Source: Haloterrigena sp. KLK7
GTDB taxonomy: Archaea > Halobacteriota > Halobacteria > Halobacteriales > Natrialbaceae
Length of the DNA: 64,000 nt
Assembly: GCF_037914945.1 (NCBI RefSeq)
Contig: NZ_CP149787.1
Coordinates: forward strand, 3,534,001-3,598,000
Direction of reading: 5' to 3'
Below are positions 45,282 through 54,700 of this stretch, in pieces. The notes beneath the pieces are model-generated. The model did no database searches, had not been told where the DNA came from, and was given only the letters and a program-made list of their open reading frames with translations. Within the stretch, counting starts at the first letter, position 1; every line of letters begins with the position of its first letter. A program made the translations under genes and the position numbers.

Positions 45282-45382
45282 GCTCGCCCGTGGCCCGCTC
45301 GCGTCGGGAGCGGTAGTCGACCCGAACGGCGGTCGGCTCCCGGTCCGCGGTCTTTTTATTATCGACTGTCCCACGTAGTGCC

Positions 45383-45829
45383 ATGACTGTACGCGTCGAC
45401 CGCTCGTTCGAACTGGCCGCCTCACCCGAGCGCGTCTGGGAGTTCATCGCCGATCCGGAGAACCGTGCCCGAGCGATCAGCGTGGTCCAGCGGTACACCG
45501 TCGACGATCCGGAGGCACGCCGGGTCACCTGGCACGTCGAGCTCCCGATCCCGCTCGTCCGCAAGACGATCGCCGTCAACACCGAGGACGTCACGCGCGA
45601 GCCGCCGTCGTACGTCAAGTTCGTCGGCAAATCGAAGGTGATGGACGTCACCGGCGAACACGAGATCGTCGAGCTCGACGACGGTACCCGCCTCGAGAAT
45701 CACTTCGTCGTCGACGGCAAGCTGCCGGGCGTCGAGAAGTTCTTCAAGCGCAATCTCGACGACGAACTCCGGAACCTCCAGCGGGCGCTCGAGCGCGACC
45801 TGCAGTCGACCCGCTCCGAGGAACCATGA
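45383..45829 (+). CDS. SRPBCC/CoxG-like protein
   Basis: A 148-residue START-like (SRPBCC) protein: VDRSFELAASPERVWEFIADPENRARAISVVQ (first strand and helix), then alternating beta strands VTWHVELPIP and YVKFVGKSKVMDV, and a long C-terminal helix from about 115. It makes a hydrophobic pocket; the ligand is unknown. Its stop overlaps the nitrilase start (ATGA at 45826-45829), so the two are co-translated. TTTTTATTAT at about 45353-45362 may be its TATA element. Confidence 0.83.
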   Translation: MTVRVDRSFELAASPERVWEFIADPENRARAISVVQRYTVDDPEARRVTWHVELPIPLVRKTIAVNTEDVTREPPSYVKFVGKSKVMDVTGEHEIVELDDGTRLENHFVVDGKLPGVEKFFKRNLDDELRNLQRALERDLQSTRSEEP

Positions 45830-46659
45830 TCGGGGCGACCGACGAGCGGCTGCGGCTCGCGCTCGCACAGCTCGAGGTCGAACCCACAGCGGTCGACGCC
45901 AACGTCGAGCGGGCGCTCGAGGCGGTCTCGCGGGCCGCCGAGCGGGGAGCCGATCTGGTCGCGCTCCCGGAGCTGTTCAACGTCGGGTACTTCGCGTTCG
46001 ACAGCTACGGTCGCCTCGCCGAGCCCCTCGAGGGGGAGACGCTCACGCGGCTCCGCGAGGCGGCTGCCGATCACGGGATCGCCGTCCTGGCGGGGAGTAT
46101 TGTGGAGGATCTCGCGGCTACCGAGACCGCCGACACCCCGGCCGACGAGGGGCTCGCCAACACCGCGGCGCTGTTCGACGCCGACGGCGAGTTGCAACTG
46201 GTCTACCGGAAACACCACCTCTTCGGCTACCAGTCGGCCGAGTCGGAACTGCTCGTCCCCGGCGAGCGGATCGAGACGGCGACCGTCGCCGGCGTTCCCG
46301 TCGGCGCGACGACCTGTTACGACCTGCGGTTCCCGGAACTGTACCGGCGGCTGATCGACGCCGGCGCGGAACTGGTCCTCGTCCCGAGCGCGTGGCCCTA
46401 TCCGCGGATCGAACACTGGGAGACGCTTTCGCGCGCGCGAGCGATCGAAAATCAGGCCTTCGTCGCGACGATCAACGGCTCGGGTCGGTTCCCCGACGAG
46501 GACGCGACGCTGCTCGGCCGTTCGACCGTCTACGACCCCTGGGGGACGACGCTGGCCTCGAGCGGCGACGAACCGACGCTGGTCGTCGCCGACCTCGATC
46601 TCGGCGCGGTCGACCGGGTTCGCGAGGAGTTTCCGGCGCTTCGAGATCGGCGTCTCTAG
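45826..46659 (+). CDS. Carbon-nitrogen hydrolase (nitrilase superfamily)
   Basis: A 277-residue protein with the Glu-Lys-Cys triad: LVALPELFNVGYF (Glu), LVYRKHHLFGY (Lys) and GATTCYDLRFPELYR (Cys). Members cleave amides or nitriles, often repairing deaminated glutathione or acting on omega-amides. The triad is complete so the enzyme should be active. It is coupled to the SRPBCC gene. Confidence 0.9.
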   Translation: MIGATDERLRLALAQLEVEPTAVDANVERALEAVSRAAERGADLVALPELFNVGYFAFDSYGRLAEPLEGETLTRLREAAADHGIAVLAGSIVEDLAATETADTPADEGLANTAALFDADGELQLVYRKHHLFGYQSAESELLVPGERIETATVAGVPVGATTCYDLRFPELYRRLIDAGAELVLVPSAWPYPRIEHWETLSRARAIENQAFVATINGSGRFPDEDATLLGRSTVYDPWGTTLASSGDEPTLVVADLDLGAVDRVREEFPALRDRRL

Positions 46660-47081
46660 CCAACCTTTTACGCTGTCGTTCGAGAGAGCGGAGGTCTCTC
46701 GTCATCAAGCGAACCCTTCAGTTTCGCGGACAGCGAGGGACCGGAGGTCCGCTCTCGGCCGCAGCGCGTTCACCGATTCGGCGACCGCTGACTTTTTATT
46801 CCATCACGGCATTTGTCCGGATGCCGGTTTACGGCGCTTTTCACGTCACGACCGGCACTGCGCGTCGCTCCGGCCCGTCGCATGCTCGTTTCCCGGGAAC
46901 GAGCACCTCTCGCCCGCGTCCACATCTCCGCCTCTCCCTCGTCCACGTCCCTTTCGTTGTTCACATCCGCTCGAGAAGCCTCGCGTTCGGCCGCGATGGC
47001 TGTCGCTGTGGCGGATCTTCATCAGTAGACGACCCATTGCGAAAAAGTAACGTAGTGGGTTCGCATGTGGTTTAGTCAGGA
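46660..47081. other. Intergenic region before the carboxylase alpha gene
   Basis: A 422-nt gap. Short inverted repeats include GGACCGGAGGTCC near 46739-46751 and GCTCGTTTCCCGGGAACGAG near 46883-46902. A T5 run lies at 46793-46797. An AT-richer stretch near 47040-47060 (GAAAAAGTAACGTAG) probably belongs to the promoter of the next gene. No protein-like frame is convincing. Confidence 0.5.
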
Positions 47082-48911
<1,830 letters not shown>

Positions 48912-49325
48912 GATCGCCGGGTCGCTGTTCTCCGTTTTCGCCTCGATACCGAGCGTCGCTGGTCTCGACGCTCGGCCGACGGCGTCGGCGCCACGACATT
49001 AGTGAATATGTGCGGACGAACCGCCAAGTAGCCGCTCTCGGAACGGTCGTACGCGCGGCCCGACGAATTCGGGTGACGGGGTCGCGCGGCCGGATCGGCG
49101 ACGGGACGGTCAGCGCGTCGATGCGGTTTCGAACCGGACGACTCGCGGGGTGGAGCCGCGTCGGTTCGGGGTGGTGCCCGAATCCGATGGACTCTGGTCA
49201 GTCATTGGGCTTTCGCCCGCGGACTCCGGTTTTTTCGGTCTCGTCCCTTCGCTCCGTTCCGTAACAGCAGCTGCGCCGAACGGAAACGGTGCGGCGACGA
49301 ATCGCTACCGGTTGCCGACTCGAGA
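48912..49325. other. Convergent intergenic region
   Basis: A 414-nt gap between the carboxylase alpha gene and the convergent radical SAM gene. A T6 run at 49230-49235 (CGGTTTTTTCGG) could stop plus-strand transcripts. No gene is supported. Confidence 0.5.
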
Positions 49326-50474
49326 TCAGTCCCCGACTGCGACGTCCCAGTCGCTGTCGCCGTCCCACGGGAGGGGACCGTCGTAGCCGTCGGGAACGTA
49401 CGGACAGAGCGGGTCGCTCGCCAGCGGATCGCCGGTCGTCGCGAACGCCCGCGAGCGACTCCCGCCGCAGACGTGGCGGTACGGACAGGCCCCGCACTTG
49501 CCGGAGAGGTTGTCGCGGTCGCGCAGTTCTCGGAAGAGATCCGACTCGCGATAGAGTTCGGTAACGGGACGTTCCCGGACGTTCCCGGCGGATTCCGGCA
49601 GGAAGCCGGAGGGGAAGACCTCGCCGGTGTGGCTCACGAAGGCGAAGCCGTCTCCGGCGACGATTCCGCCGCGGCGTTTGAGTCCCGGATTCGCCCCGCT
49701 ACCATCTCCGTCGGGAGCCGCGTCCGTAACTTCGCCGTCCGCTCGAGCGCGCTGGCGTTGCATCGAGACTCGGCGGTAGTGTGGCGCTTCGGTCGTCTTG
49801 AGGCCGAACGGCTCCTCGTCGCTGACCTCGTCGAGCCAGGCCATCACGGCGTCGGCCTCGTCGGGATCGATCGGCTCTAAGATCCGCCCGCGGCCGACGG
49901 GAACGAGGAAGAAGACGCTCCACATCACGGCGCCGAGCTCCCGCAGGAGGTCCCTGATTTCGGGGAGTTCGCCGACCGTCTGGCGACAGACGGTGGTGTT
50001 GACCTGAACCGGGAGGCCCGCCGCCTCGGCGTCCTCGACGGCGCGAATGGTCTCCTCGAAGCTGCCGGTTTCGCCGCGGAACGCGTCGTGGCTCTCGGGG
50101 GAAGCGCCGTCGATGCTGACGGCCATCCGCTTGAGCCCGGCGTCGGCCATCGCCTCGATGCGGTCCGCGGTCAGCGAGCCGGTGCCGCTCGGCGTGATCG
50201 TCATCCGGAGCCCCAGGTCGTCGCCGTGGGCGATCAGCTCCTCGACGTCGTCGCGCACGAGGGGGTCGCCGCCCGAGAGGACGACCAGCTGTCCGTCGCC
50301 GAACTCGGCGGCGTCCTCGAGCAGCCGTTTGCCCTCGGCGGTCGAGAGCTCGTCGGGGTGGCGGTTCGGCCGGGCGTCGGCCCGACAGTGATCGCAGGCG
50401 AGTCCGCAGGCCTGGGTGAGTTCCCAGATGAGGACCATCGGTCGGTCGGACGTATCGAGAGTTCCGGGTCGCAT
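49326..50474 (-). CDS. Radical SAM/SPASM protein 1 (NirJ/AhbD-like)
   Basis: A 382-residue radical SAM enzyme. WELTQACGLACDHC has the Cys-x3-Cys-x2-Cys that binds the SAM-cleaving [4Fe-4S] cluster (Cys23, 27, 30), and LSGGDPLVRDDV the GGxP motif. The C-terminal SPASM region has CGACPYRHVCGGS and a late LCPY Cys for auxiliary clusters. Close relatives act in heme or heme-d1 synthesis (NirJ, AhbC, AhbD) or modify peptides. It is divergent from a candidate RiPP gene. A GTTCCC-N7-GGGAAC repeat lies 40 nt upstream of its ATG. The precise substrate is unknown. Confidence 0.85.
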   Translation of the reverse strand: MRPGTLDTSDRPMVLIWELTQACGLACDHCRADARPNRHPDELSTAEGKRLLEDAAEFGDGQLVVLSGGDPLVRDDVEELIAHGDDLGLRMTITPSGTGSLTADRIEAMADAGLKRMAVSIDGASPESHDAFRGETGSFEETIRAVEDAEAAGLPVQVNTTVCRQTVGELPEIRDLLRELGAVMWSVFFLVPVGRGRILEPIDPDEADAVMAWLDEVSDEEPFGLKTTEAPHYRRVSMQRQRARADGEVTDAAPDGDGSGANPGLKRRGGIVAGDGFAFVSHTGEVFPSGFLPESAGNVRERPVTELYRESDLFRELRDRDNLSGKCGACPYRHVCGGSRSRAFATTGDPLASDPLCPYVPDGYDGPLPWDGDSDWDVAVGD

Positions 50475-50514
50475 TATCGGGAATCGGCGTCGATCGGTCG
50501 AAAACCTCCCCGTC

Positions 50515-50533
50515 GTTCCCGACCGGCGGGAAC
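50515..50533 (-). promoter_or_regulatory. GTTCCC-N7-GGGAAC repeat upstream of radical SAM gene 1
   Basis: GTTCCCGACCGGCGGGAAC is a perfect inverted repeat (7-bp arms, 5-bp centre), 40 nt upstream of ATG 50474. It has the same layout as 18442-18460. Confidence 0.65.
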
Positions 50534-50548
50534 ACCCGTCGCTCGAGT

Positions 50549-50560
50549 CGAACCGGTTCG
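50549..50560. promoter_or_regulatory. CGAACCGGTTCG palindrome midway in divergent promoter
   Basis: A perfect 12-bp palindrome matching CGAAC-N2-GTTCG, placed exactly 74 nt from both the start at 50474 and the start at 50635. The same 12 bases occur upstream of the CGCGG gene (52634-52645). Confidence 0.55.
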
Positions 50561-50575
50561 GCCGTTTCCCGGAGT

Positions 50576-50594
50576 GTTCCCACCGGGTGGGAGT
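50576..50594 (+). promoter_or_regulatory. GTTCCC-N7-GGGAGT repeat upstream of the candidate RiPP gene
   Basis: GTTCCCACCGGGTGGGAGT has one arm mismatch against GTTCCC-N7-GGGAAC and lies 40 nt upstream of ATG 50635. It mirrors the site serving the divergent radical SAM gene. Confidence 0.55.
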
Positions 50595-50634
50595 TTGGGG
50601 GACGGTTCTACGACCCCCGTCCGTACCGAGCGAT

Positions 50635-51009
50635 ATGGTCGAGAAGGCACGACGCGAGCGAGTGGACGCCGACGAACGGGGGAACCCGACGCGACAGTGG
50701 GAAGTCTTCCTGCGCGAGGAGCCCGGCGATCCGCTGCGACACGTCGGCAGCGTCGCGGCCGGCAGCGAGACCGAGGCCCACGAACACGCCTCGCGGCTGT
50801 TCGGCTGGTACGCCGTCGACGTCTGGGTCTGTCCGGCAGACGCGGTCGGACGGTACTCGACGCGCGGGTTCGGCGAGTCGGAGCAACCCGACGGAGATGG
50901 CGGCGACGATACCGATACCGACGGTGACGGGGACGCTGACGACAGCGACGACGAGGAACCGCGCGTCTACAAGGAGACCGCCGGCGCCTCCGAGGTGAAC
51001 AGCCTGTGA
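50635..51009 (+). CDS. Candidate RiPP precursor, Htur_1727 family
   Basis: A 124-residue protein directly upstream of and overlapping (GTGA) a radical SAM/SPASM gene. I recognise the layout of the haloarchaeal 'Htur_1727 family rSAM-partnered candidate RiPP' group. The N-terminal 85 residues (REEPGDPLRHVGSVAAGSE; HASRLFGWYAVDVWVCPADAV) look like a folded leader/recognition domain. A very acidic Asp/Gly run (about 84-106) leads to the tail EPRVYKETAGASEVNSL, a possible core. That this peptide is modified is inference from gene context. The start is ATG 50635. Confidence 0.72.
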   Translation: MVEKARRERVDADERGNPTRQWEVFLREEPGDPLRHVGSVAAGSETEAHEHASRLFGWYAVDVWVCPADAVGRYSTRGFGESEQPDGDGGDDTDTDGDGDADDSDDEEPRVYKETAGASEVNSL

Positions 51010-52223
51010 TCTCGATCAGCAAGCTCCTCTGTGACCTCGACGCCGAGGGCGACGGGCTGCGCTACGACGCGGCCGACGGCTCCTCGAAGCCCCAGATCAC
51101 CGAGGAGAAACAGCGCAGGCCCGTCGTCGTCTGGAACGCCACGCGGCGGTGCAACCTCTACTGCTCGCACTGTTACGCCGGCGCCGACCTCGAGGCCGCG
51201 CCCGGCGAGTTCTCGACGAGCGAGGCGAAGACCTTCCTCGAGGGGTTGGCCGACTACGGCGCGCCGGTGATCCTCTTCTCGGGGGGCGAACCGCTCGTTC
51301 GGGACGACCTGATCGAACTCGTCGATTACGCCGCGGATCTCGGCCTGCGGCCGGTGCTCTCCTCGAACGGGACTCTCCTGACGCGGGAGAAGGCCGAGGC
51401 GCTGCAGGACGCCGGACTGCAGTACGCCGGCATCTCCGTCGACGGCCTGCCCGAGCGCAACGACGAGTTCCGCGGAAAGGACGGCGCGTTCGAGGCCGCC
51501 GTCCGCGGCATCGAGAACTGTCTCGACGTCGGCCTCAAGACCGGCCTGCGGTACACGATCACCCAGGCCAACGCGCCTGACCTCGAGGGGGTGGTGGACC
51601 TGCTGGTCGAGAAGGGGCTGGACCGCTTCTGCTTCTACCACCTCGACTACGGCGGCCGCGGGGCCGAGATCGTCGACGCCGACCTCTCGCCGCAGGCGAA
51701 ACGCGAGGCGATCGAGCGGGTCGCCGACCTCACGCTCGAGTACCACGACCGCGGCGAGGAGATCGAGACCCTGCTGGTCGGCAACTACGCCGACGCCGCG
51801 TTCCTCGTGGAGTACGCCCGCGAGGAGTTCGGCGAGGCGAAGGCGCGGGCGGTCTACGACTACCTCGAGCGAAACGGCGGCGACCCGACGGGCGAGCGGA
51901 TCGCCGACGTCGACTACGCGGGCAACGTCCACCCGACGCAGTTCTGGCAGGGCTACAGCCTCGGCAACGTCCGCGACCGACCGTTCGGTGAGATCTGGGA
52001 GGACGAGTCCAATCCGCTGCTCGAGGCGCTACGGAACCGCGAGGAGCGGCTGAACGGGAAGTGCGCGGACTGTCAGTACAAGTCGATCTGTCGGGGCGCG
52101 TCGCGGCTTCGCGCGCTCGCGACGACGGGCGACCTGTTCGCGCCGGATCCGCAGTGTTACCTCCGGGACGACGAGATTCACGGCGAGAAGTCGGGATCGG
52201 TCGCGGGCGGCGCCGCGGACTGA
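51006..52223 (+). CDS. Radical SAM/SPASM protein 2, candidate peptide-modifying or heme enzyme
   Basis: A 405-residue protein starting at GTG 51006, overlapping the candidate RiPP gene. RRCNLYCSHC supplies the SAM cluster ligands (Cys49, 53, 56), and FSGGEPLVRDDL the GGEP motif. The SPASM part has CADCQYKSICRGASR and QCYLRDDE. An N-terminal extension of about 37 residues precedes the barrel, including Cys9. It is close in type to the first radical SAM gene but divergent. Translational coupling to the candidate precursor favours peptide modification, while NirJ/Ahb resemblance leaves tetrapyrrole synthesis possible. Confidence 0.83.
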   Translation: MISISKLLCDLDAEGDGLRYDAADGSSKPQITEEKQRRPVVVWNATRRCNLYCSHCYAGADLEAAPGEFSTSEAKTFLEGLADYGAPVILFSGGEPLVRDDLIELVDYAADLGLRPVLSSNGTLLTREKAEALQDAGLQYAGISVDGLPERNDEFRGKDGAFEAAVRGIENCLDVGLKTGLRYTITQANAPDLEGVVDLLVEKGLDRFCFYHLDYGGRGAEIVDADLSPQAKREAIERVADLTLEYHDRGEEIETLLVGNYADAAFLVEYAREEFGEAKARAVYDYLERNGGDPTGERIADVDYAGNVHPTQFWQGYSLGNVRDRPFGEIWEDESNPLLEALRNREERLNGKCADCQYKSICRGASRLRALATTGDLFAPDPQCYLRDDEIHGEKSGSVAGGAAD

Positions 52224-52277
52224 TTGTTCGGCCGTCGATCGGGTCGCCCGTCGACCGTCTTCGGCCGTCGACGGGCG

Positions 52278-52595
52278 TTACTCGTCCGTTTCGCCGACGT
52301 GAACGCGAGTCACGTGGCCGCCACAGCCACAGCGGTCGACGTACTCGAGGTCGATCCCATCGAACGCGGCCTCGAGTTCGTCCCAGAGATAGGTCTCGGG
52401 CCGGCCGTGGTCGCCGTGCGTGACGAGGTTGACGTGGGTGCCCGCGGCGGTCGCCTCGACCGCGTCCATCGCCTGCGAGACGACCAGGTCGCGGTCCGCG
52501 GCGTGGTGCGGTTTCTCGAGGTTCGCCGACCACGAGACGTCGTGTTCGCGGCGGGTAACGGGCTCGACGTCGGGGTTCGCACTACCGTTGCTCAT
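52278..52595 (-). CDS. CGCGG-family candidate rSAM-modified RiPP
   Basis: A 105-residue protein with a C-terminal CGCGGHVTRVHV motif (about 88-99), the hallmark of the CGCGG family of putative radical SAM-modified peptides. The preceding 85 residues (HDVSWSANLEKPHHAADRDLV; THVNLVTHGDHGRPETYLW) look like a folded leader. It is convergent with radical SAM gene 2. A perfect CGAACCGGTTCG palindrome lies 38 nt before its ATG, tying it to the DUF2249/cupin group. Modification is predicted, not shown. Confidence 0.75.
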   Translation of the reverse strand: MSNGSANPDVEPVTRREHDVSWSANLEKPHHAADRDLVVSQAMDAVEATAAGTHVNLVTHGDHGRPETYLWDELEAAFDGIDLEYVDRCGCGGHVTRVHVGETDE

Positions 52596-52633
52596 ACGTG
52601 TTCGTCGGGCTCGAGCGACCGTAAGGGCTGAGA

Positions 52634-52645
52634 CGAACCGGTTCG
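52634..52645 (-). promoter_or_regulatory. CGAACCGGTTCG site upstream of the CGCGG gene
   Basis: An exact CGAAC-N2-GTTCG palindrome, 38 nt upstream of ATG 52595. Confidence 0.72.
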
Positions 52646-52691
52646 GTGCACGGCCGGGGACGGTCGGCGGCCGCGAGCGCCGCCGCGGTGA

Positions 52692-53162
52692 TCAGCAACA
52701 GAACATGAACGGGTAGATCAGCGCGACGCGGTCTCCGTCCTCGAGTTCCGTCTCGAATCCCGCGAAGTGCTCGTTGAACCGGCCGTTGATGCAGACGCGG
52801 GCGAACGGACGGGTCTGGTCGCCTTCGGGGTTCTTGCGCCACGTTCCGGGGAGATCGTCCGGCACGGGCGCCCAGCCGCTGTGGGTCGCGTCCGCTTCGG
52901 TCTCCGCGATCAGCATCTCCTCGACGTCGTAGTCGTCGAAGAAGGCCTCGAGGAAGTCCCGGAGCCGCGTCCCCTCGAAGGTGTACTCGAGTTCGTGGGT
53001 TCCGACGGCGTTGCGAACGTGACCGGTACAGCGGACGGTGACCGTCGTTTGCCGGTTCGCCCGCGACGTCTCGTCCTGCGCGTTCCGCGGCTCTCGCGTC
53101 TCTCTCGTCTCTCTCGTCTCTCTCGTCTCTCGAGCGCTCGTCTGGGTCGTTTCGGCGGTCAT
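52692..53162 (-). CDS. MoaD/ThiS-like protein ending in Cys-Cys
   Basis: A 156-residue protein. From about 40 it shows a beta-grasp (ubiquitin-like) layout: VTVRCTGHVRNAVGTHELEY, LRDFLEAFFDDYDVEEML, ARVCINGRF and LEDGDRVALIYPFMFCC. MoaD/ThiS proteins end in Gly-Gly for thiocarboxylation; this one ends in FMFCC, so it cannot use that chemistry. The N-terminus has a tandem ETR repeat encoded by a 9-bp repeat. The start is ATG 53162. It is divergent from the oxidase-like gene, with one operator 38 nt from each start. Confidence 0.72.
   Translation of the reverse strand: MTAETTQTSARETRETRETRETREPRNAQDETSRANRQTTVTVRCTGHVRNAVGTHELEYTFEGTRLRDFLEAFFDDYDVEEMLIAETEADATHSGWAPVPDDLPGTWRKNPEGDQTRPFARVCINGRFNEHFAGFETELEDGDRVALIYPFMFCC
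53096..53132. repeat. 9-bp tandem repeat inside the MoaD-like gene
   Basis: About four copies of CTCTCGTCT/TCTCTCGTC in a row encode repeated Glu-Thr-Arg in the N-terminal tail. The unit is a multiple of three, so copy-number changes would keep the frame. Confidence 0.7.
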
Positions 53163-53200
53163 ACGCGATCGTACGGCCGGGACGAGCAACCCTCCTAGCG

Positions 53201-53212
53201 CGAACGTGTTCG
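53201..53212. promoter_or_regulatory. CGAACGTGTTCG site shared by divergent genes
   Basis: An exact CGAAC-GT-GTTCG, 38 nt from ATG 53162 (minus) and 38 nt from ATG 53251 (plus). One site can serve both promoters. Confidence 0.75.
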
Positions 53213-53250
53213 GGTTCAACTGGACGGCGGTGGAGCACCTATCGACGGAT

Positions 53251-54636
53251 ATGAACCGAATTCCGGGCGGTCTCCGCACCGACCAGCAGCCCCCGATGGC
53301 GATCCCCCTCGGGCACTTCGTCCTCGGACTCGCCTTCCTCGTCATCGGGATCGGCGCGGAGATCGCGATGGCGGTGTCGACGCTGCCGGGGCTGGCGAGC
53401 CTCGCGCACGTCCACGTCCTCCTGATCGGCTGGATCGCGATCACCATCATGGGCGCGATGACCCAGTTCGTCCCCGTCTGGTCCGGCGTGTCGCTGTACT
53501 CGAGACGGCTCGCGGTCGTCCAACTCGCGCTCGTCGCCGTCGGACTGGTCGGCTTCGCGGCGCTCCTGCTGGCCGGCGCGCTGCCGTGGCTCCCCGTCGC
53601 CGGCGCGGCGCTCCTGCTGGGGATCTGGACGTTCGTTTACAACGTCGGCCGGACGCTGTGGCGGACCCGTCCGCTCGATTTCACGGAACGACACTTCGCG
53701 CTCGCGCTCGGGGCCTTCGCGCTCGTCGTCCCGCTGGGCTTCCTGCTGGCCGTCGACTTCACGACGCCGGTCTTCGACGCGACCGCGCTGACGCGGGGCG
53801 ACGTCCTGCTCGTCCACGCGACGCTGGCGCTGCTCGGTGCCATCACGGCGACGGTCGTCGGCGCCCTCGCCCAGCTCGCGACGATGTTCACCCAGACCGA
53901 CCGCAGCGCGGTCGACGAGCGGCTGCTGGGTCTCGAGCAACTCGCGTTCCCGGCCGGCGTGGTCGTCTTCGCCGCCGGACGCGGGCTCGAGTCGCTTCCG
54001 CTCGCTCGCGTCGGCGCGGTTGCCGTTCTCGTCGGCCTCGCGGCGTTCACCGTCGTCGTCGCTCGTCAGCTCGTCCGGGCGACGGTCGACCGATCGCCGA
54101 TGATCGACCGGTACTGGGTCGTCGTCGCGTCGCTGTGGGCCTGGCTGGCGCTGACCGCCCCGGCGTGGTGGCTCGAGCCGCTCGGGTACGGGACGCTGTT
54201 CGGCCACCCCGACGGCGGCGCCGTGCTGGTGGTCGGCGTCTTCGCCTTCGTCGTCGTCGGCTCGCTGTACCACATCGTCCCCTTCATCATCTGGCACGAG
54301 CGCTACAGCGACCGGCTGGGCTTCGAACAGGTGCCGATGATCGACGATCTCTACGACGACCGCCTCGAGCGCGCGGACTTCGGCCTGACGCTCGTCGGCT
54401 ACGTCGGGCTGGCGGCGGCTCCGCTGTTCGATCTGCCGTCGGTCGCGACGCTCGTCGCCACCGCGCTCGCGGCGGTCGGGCTCTGCCTGTTCGTGCTGAA
54501 CGTGCTCTTGACGATTCACCGCCACGGCCCGAACGGACTCGCGGGCGTCCTGACGGGCGTCGTCGGGTCGGCGGACGGGGCCGAGAACGGTGCCGGGGAA
54601 CCCGACGTCGACGTCGATCCCTCACCGGAGCGGTGA
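53251..54636 (+). CDS. Polytopic heme-copper-oxidase-like membrane protein
   Basis: A 461-residue protein with about 12 hydrophobic helices, like heme-copper oxidase subunit I, but shorter. Helices carry His at GHFVLGLAFL, AHVHVLLIGW, LVHATLALLG and LYHIVPFIIWHERYS. The full set of heme and copper ligands of a working oxidase or NO reductase cannot be confirmed by eye. No subunit II gene is beside it. Similar orphan proteins occur in denitrification clusters with DUF2249 genes. The start ATG 53251 (MNRIPGGLRTD) is supported by the 38-nt distance to the shared operator. The acidic C-terminal tail is probably cytoplasmic. Confidence 0.72.
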   Translation: MNRIPGGLRTDQQPPMAIPLGHFVLGLAFLVIGIGAEIAMAVSTLPGLASLAHVHVLLIGWIAITIMGAMTQFVPVWSGVSLYSRRLAVVQLALVAVGLVGFAALLLAGALPWLPVAGAALLLGIWTFVYNVGRTLWRTRPLDFTERHFALALGAFALVVPLGFLLAVDFTTPVFDATALTRGDVLLVHATLALLGAITATVVGALAQLATMFTQTDRSAVDERLLGLEQLAFPAGVVVFAAGRGLESLPLARVGAVAVLVGLAAFTVVVARQLVRATVDRSPMIDRYWVVVASLWAWLALTAPAWWLEPLGYGTLFGHPDGGAVLVVGVFAFVVVGSLYHIVPFIIWHERYSDRLGFEQVPMIDDLYDDRLERADFGLTLVGYVGLAAAPLFDLPSVATLVATALAAVGLCLFVLNVLLTIHRHGPNGLAGVLTGVVGSADGAENGAGEPDVDVDPSPER

Positions 54637-54700
54637 CCGACGACTGGTGATCGACCACCGTGGTACCGGACCGGACCGAACCGGACCGGAACGGAACACC

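Noticed and set aside
46875-46910. GCTCGTTTCCCGGGAACGAGC as a third GTTCCC-type operator
   Set aside because: The arms are adjacent, without the N7 spacer, and it lies about 180 nt from the nearest start. It is a simple palindrome, not the same motif.
50549-50560. CGAACCGGTTCG as the main operator of the divergent radical SAM promoters
   Set aside because: It lies 74 nt from either start, twice the usual 38-40 nt. The GTTCCC-N7-GGGAAC sites at 40 nt fit better, so it is listed only as a possible extra site.
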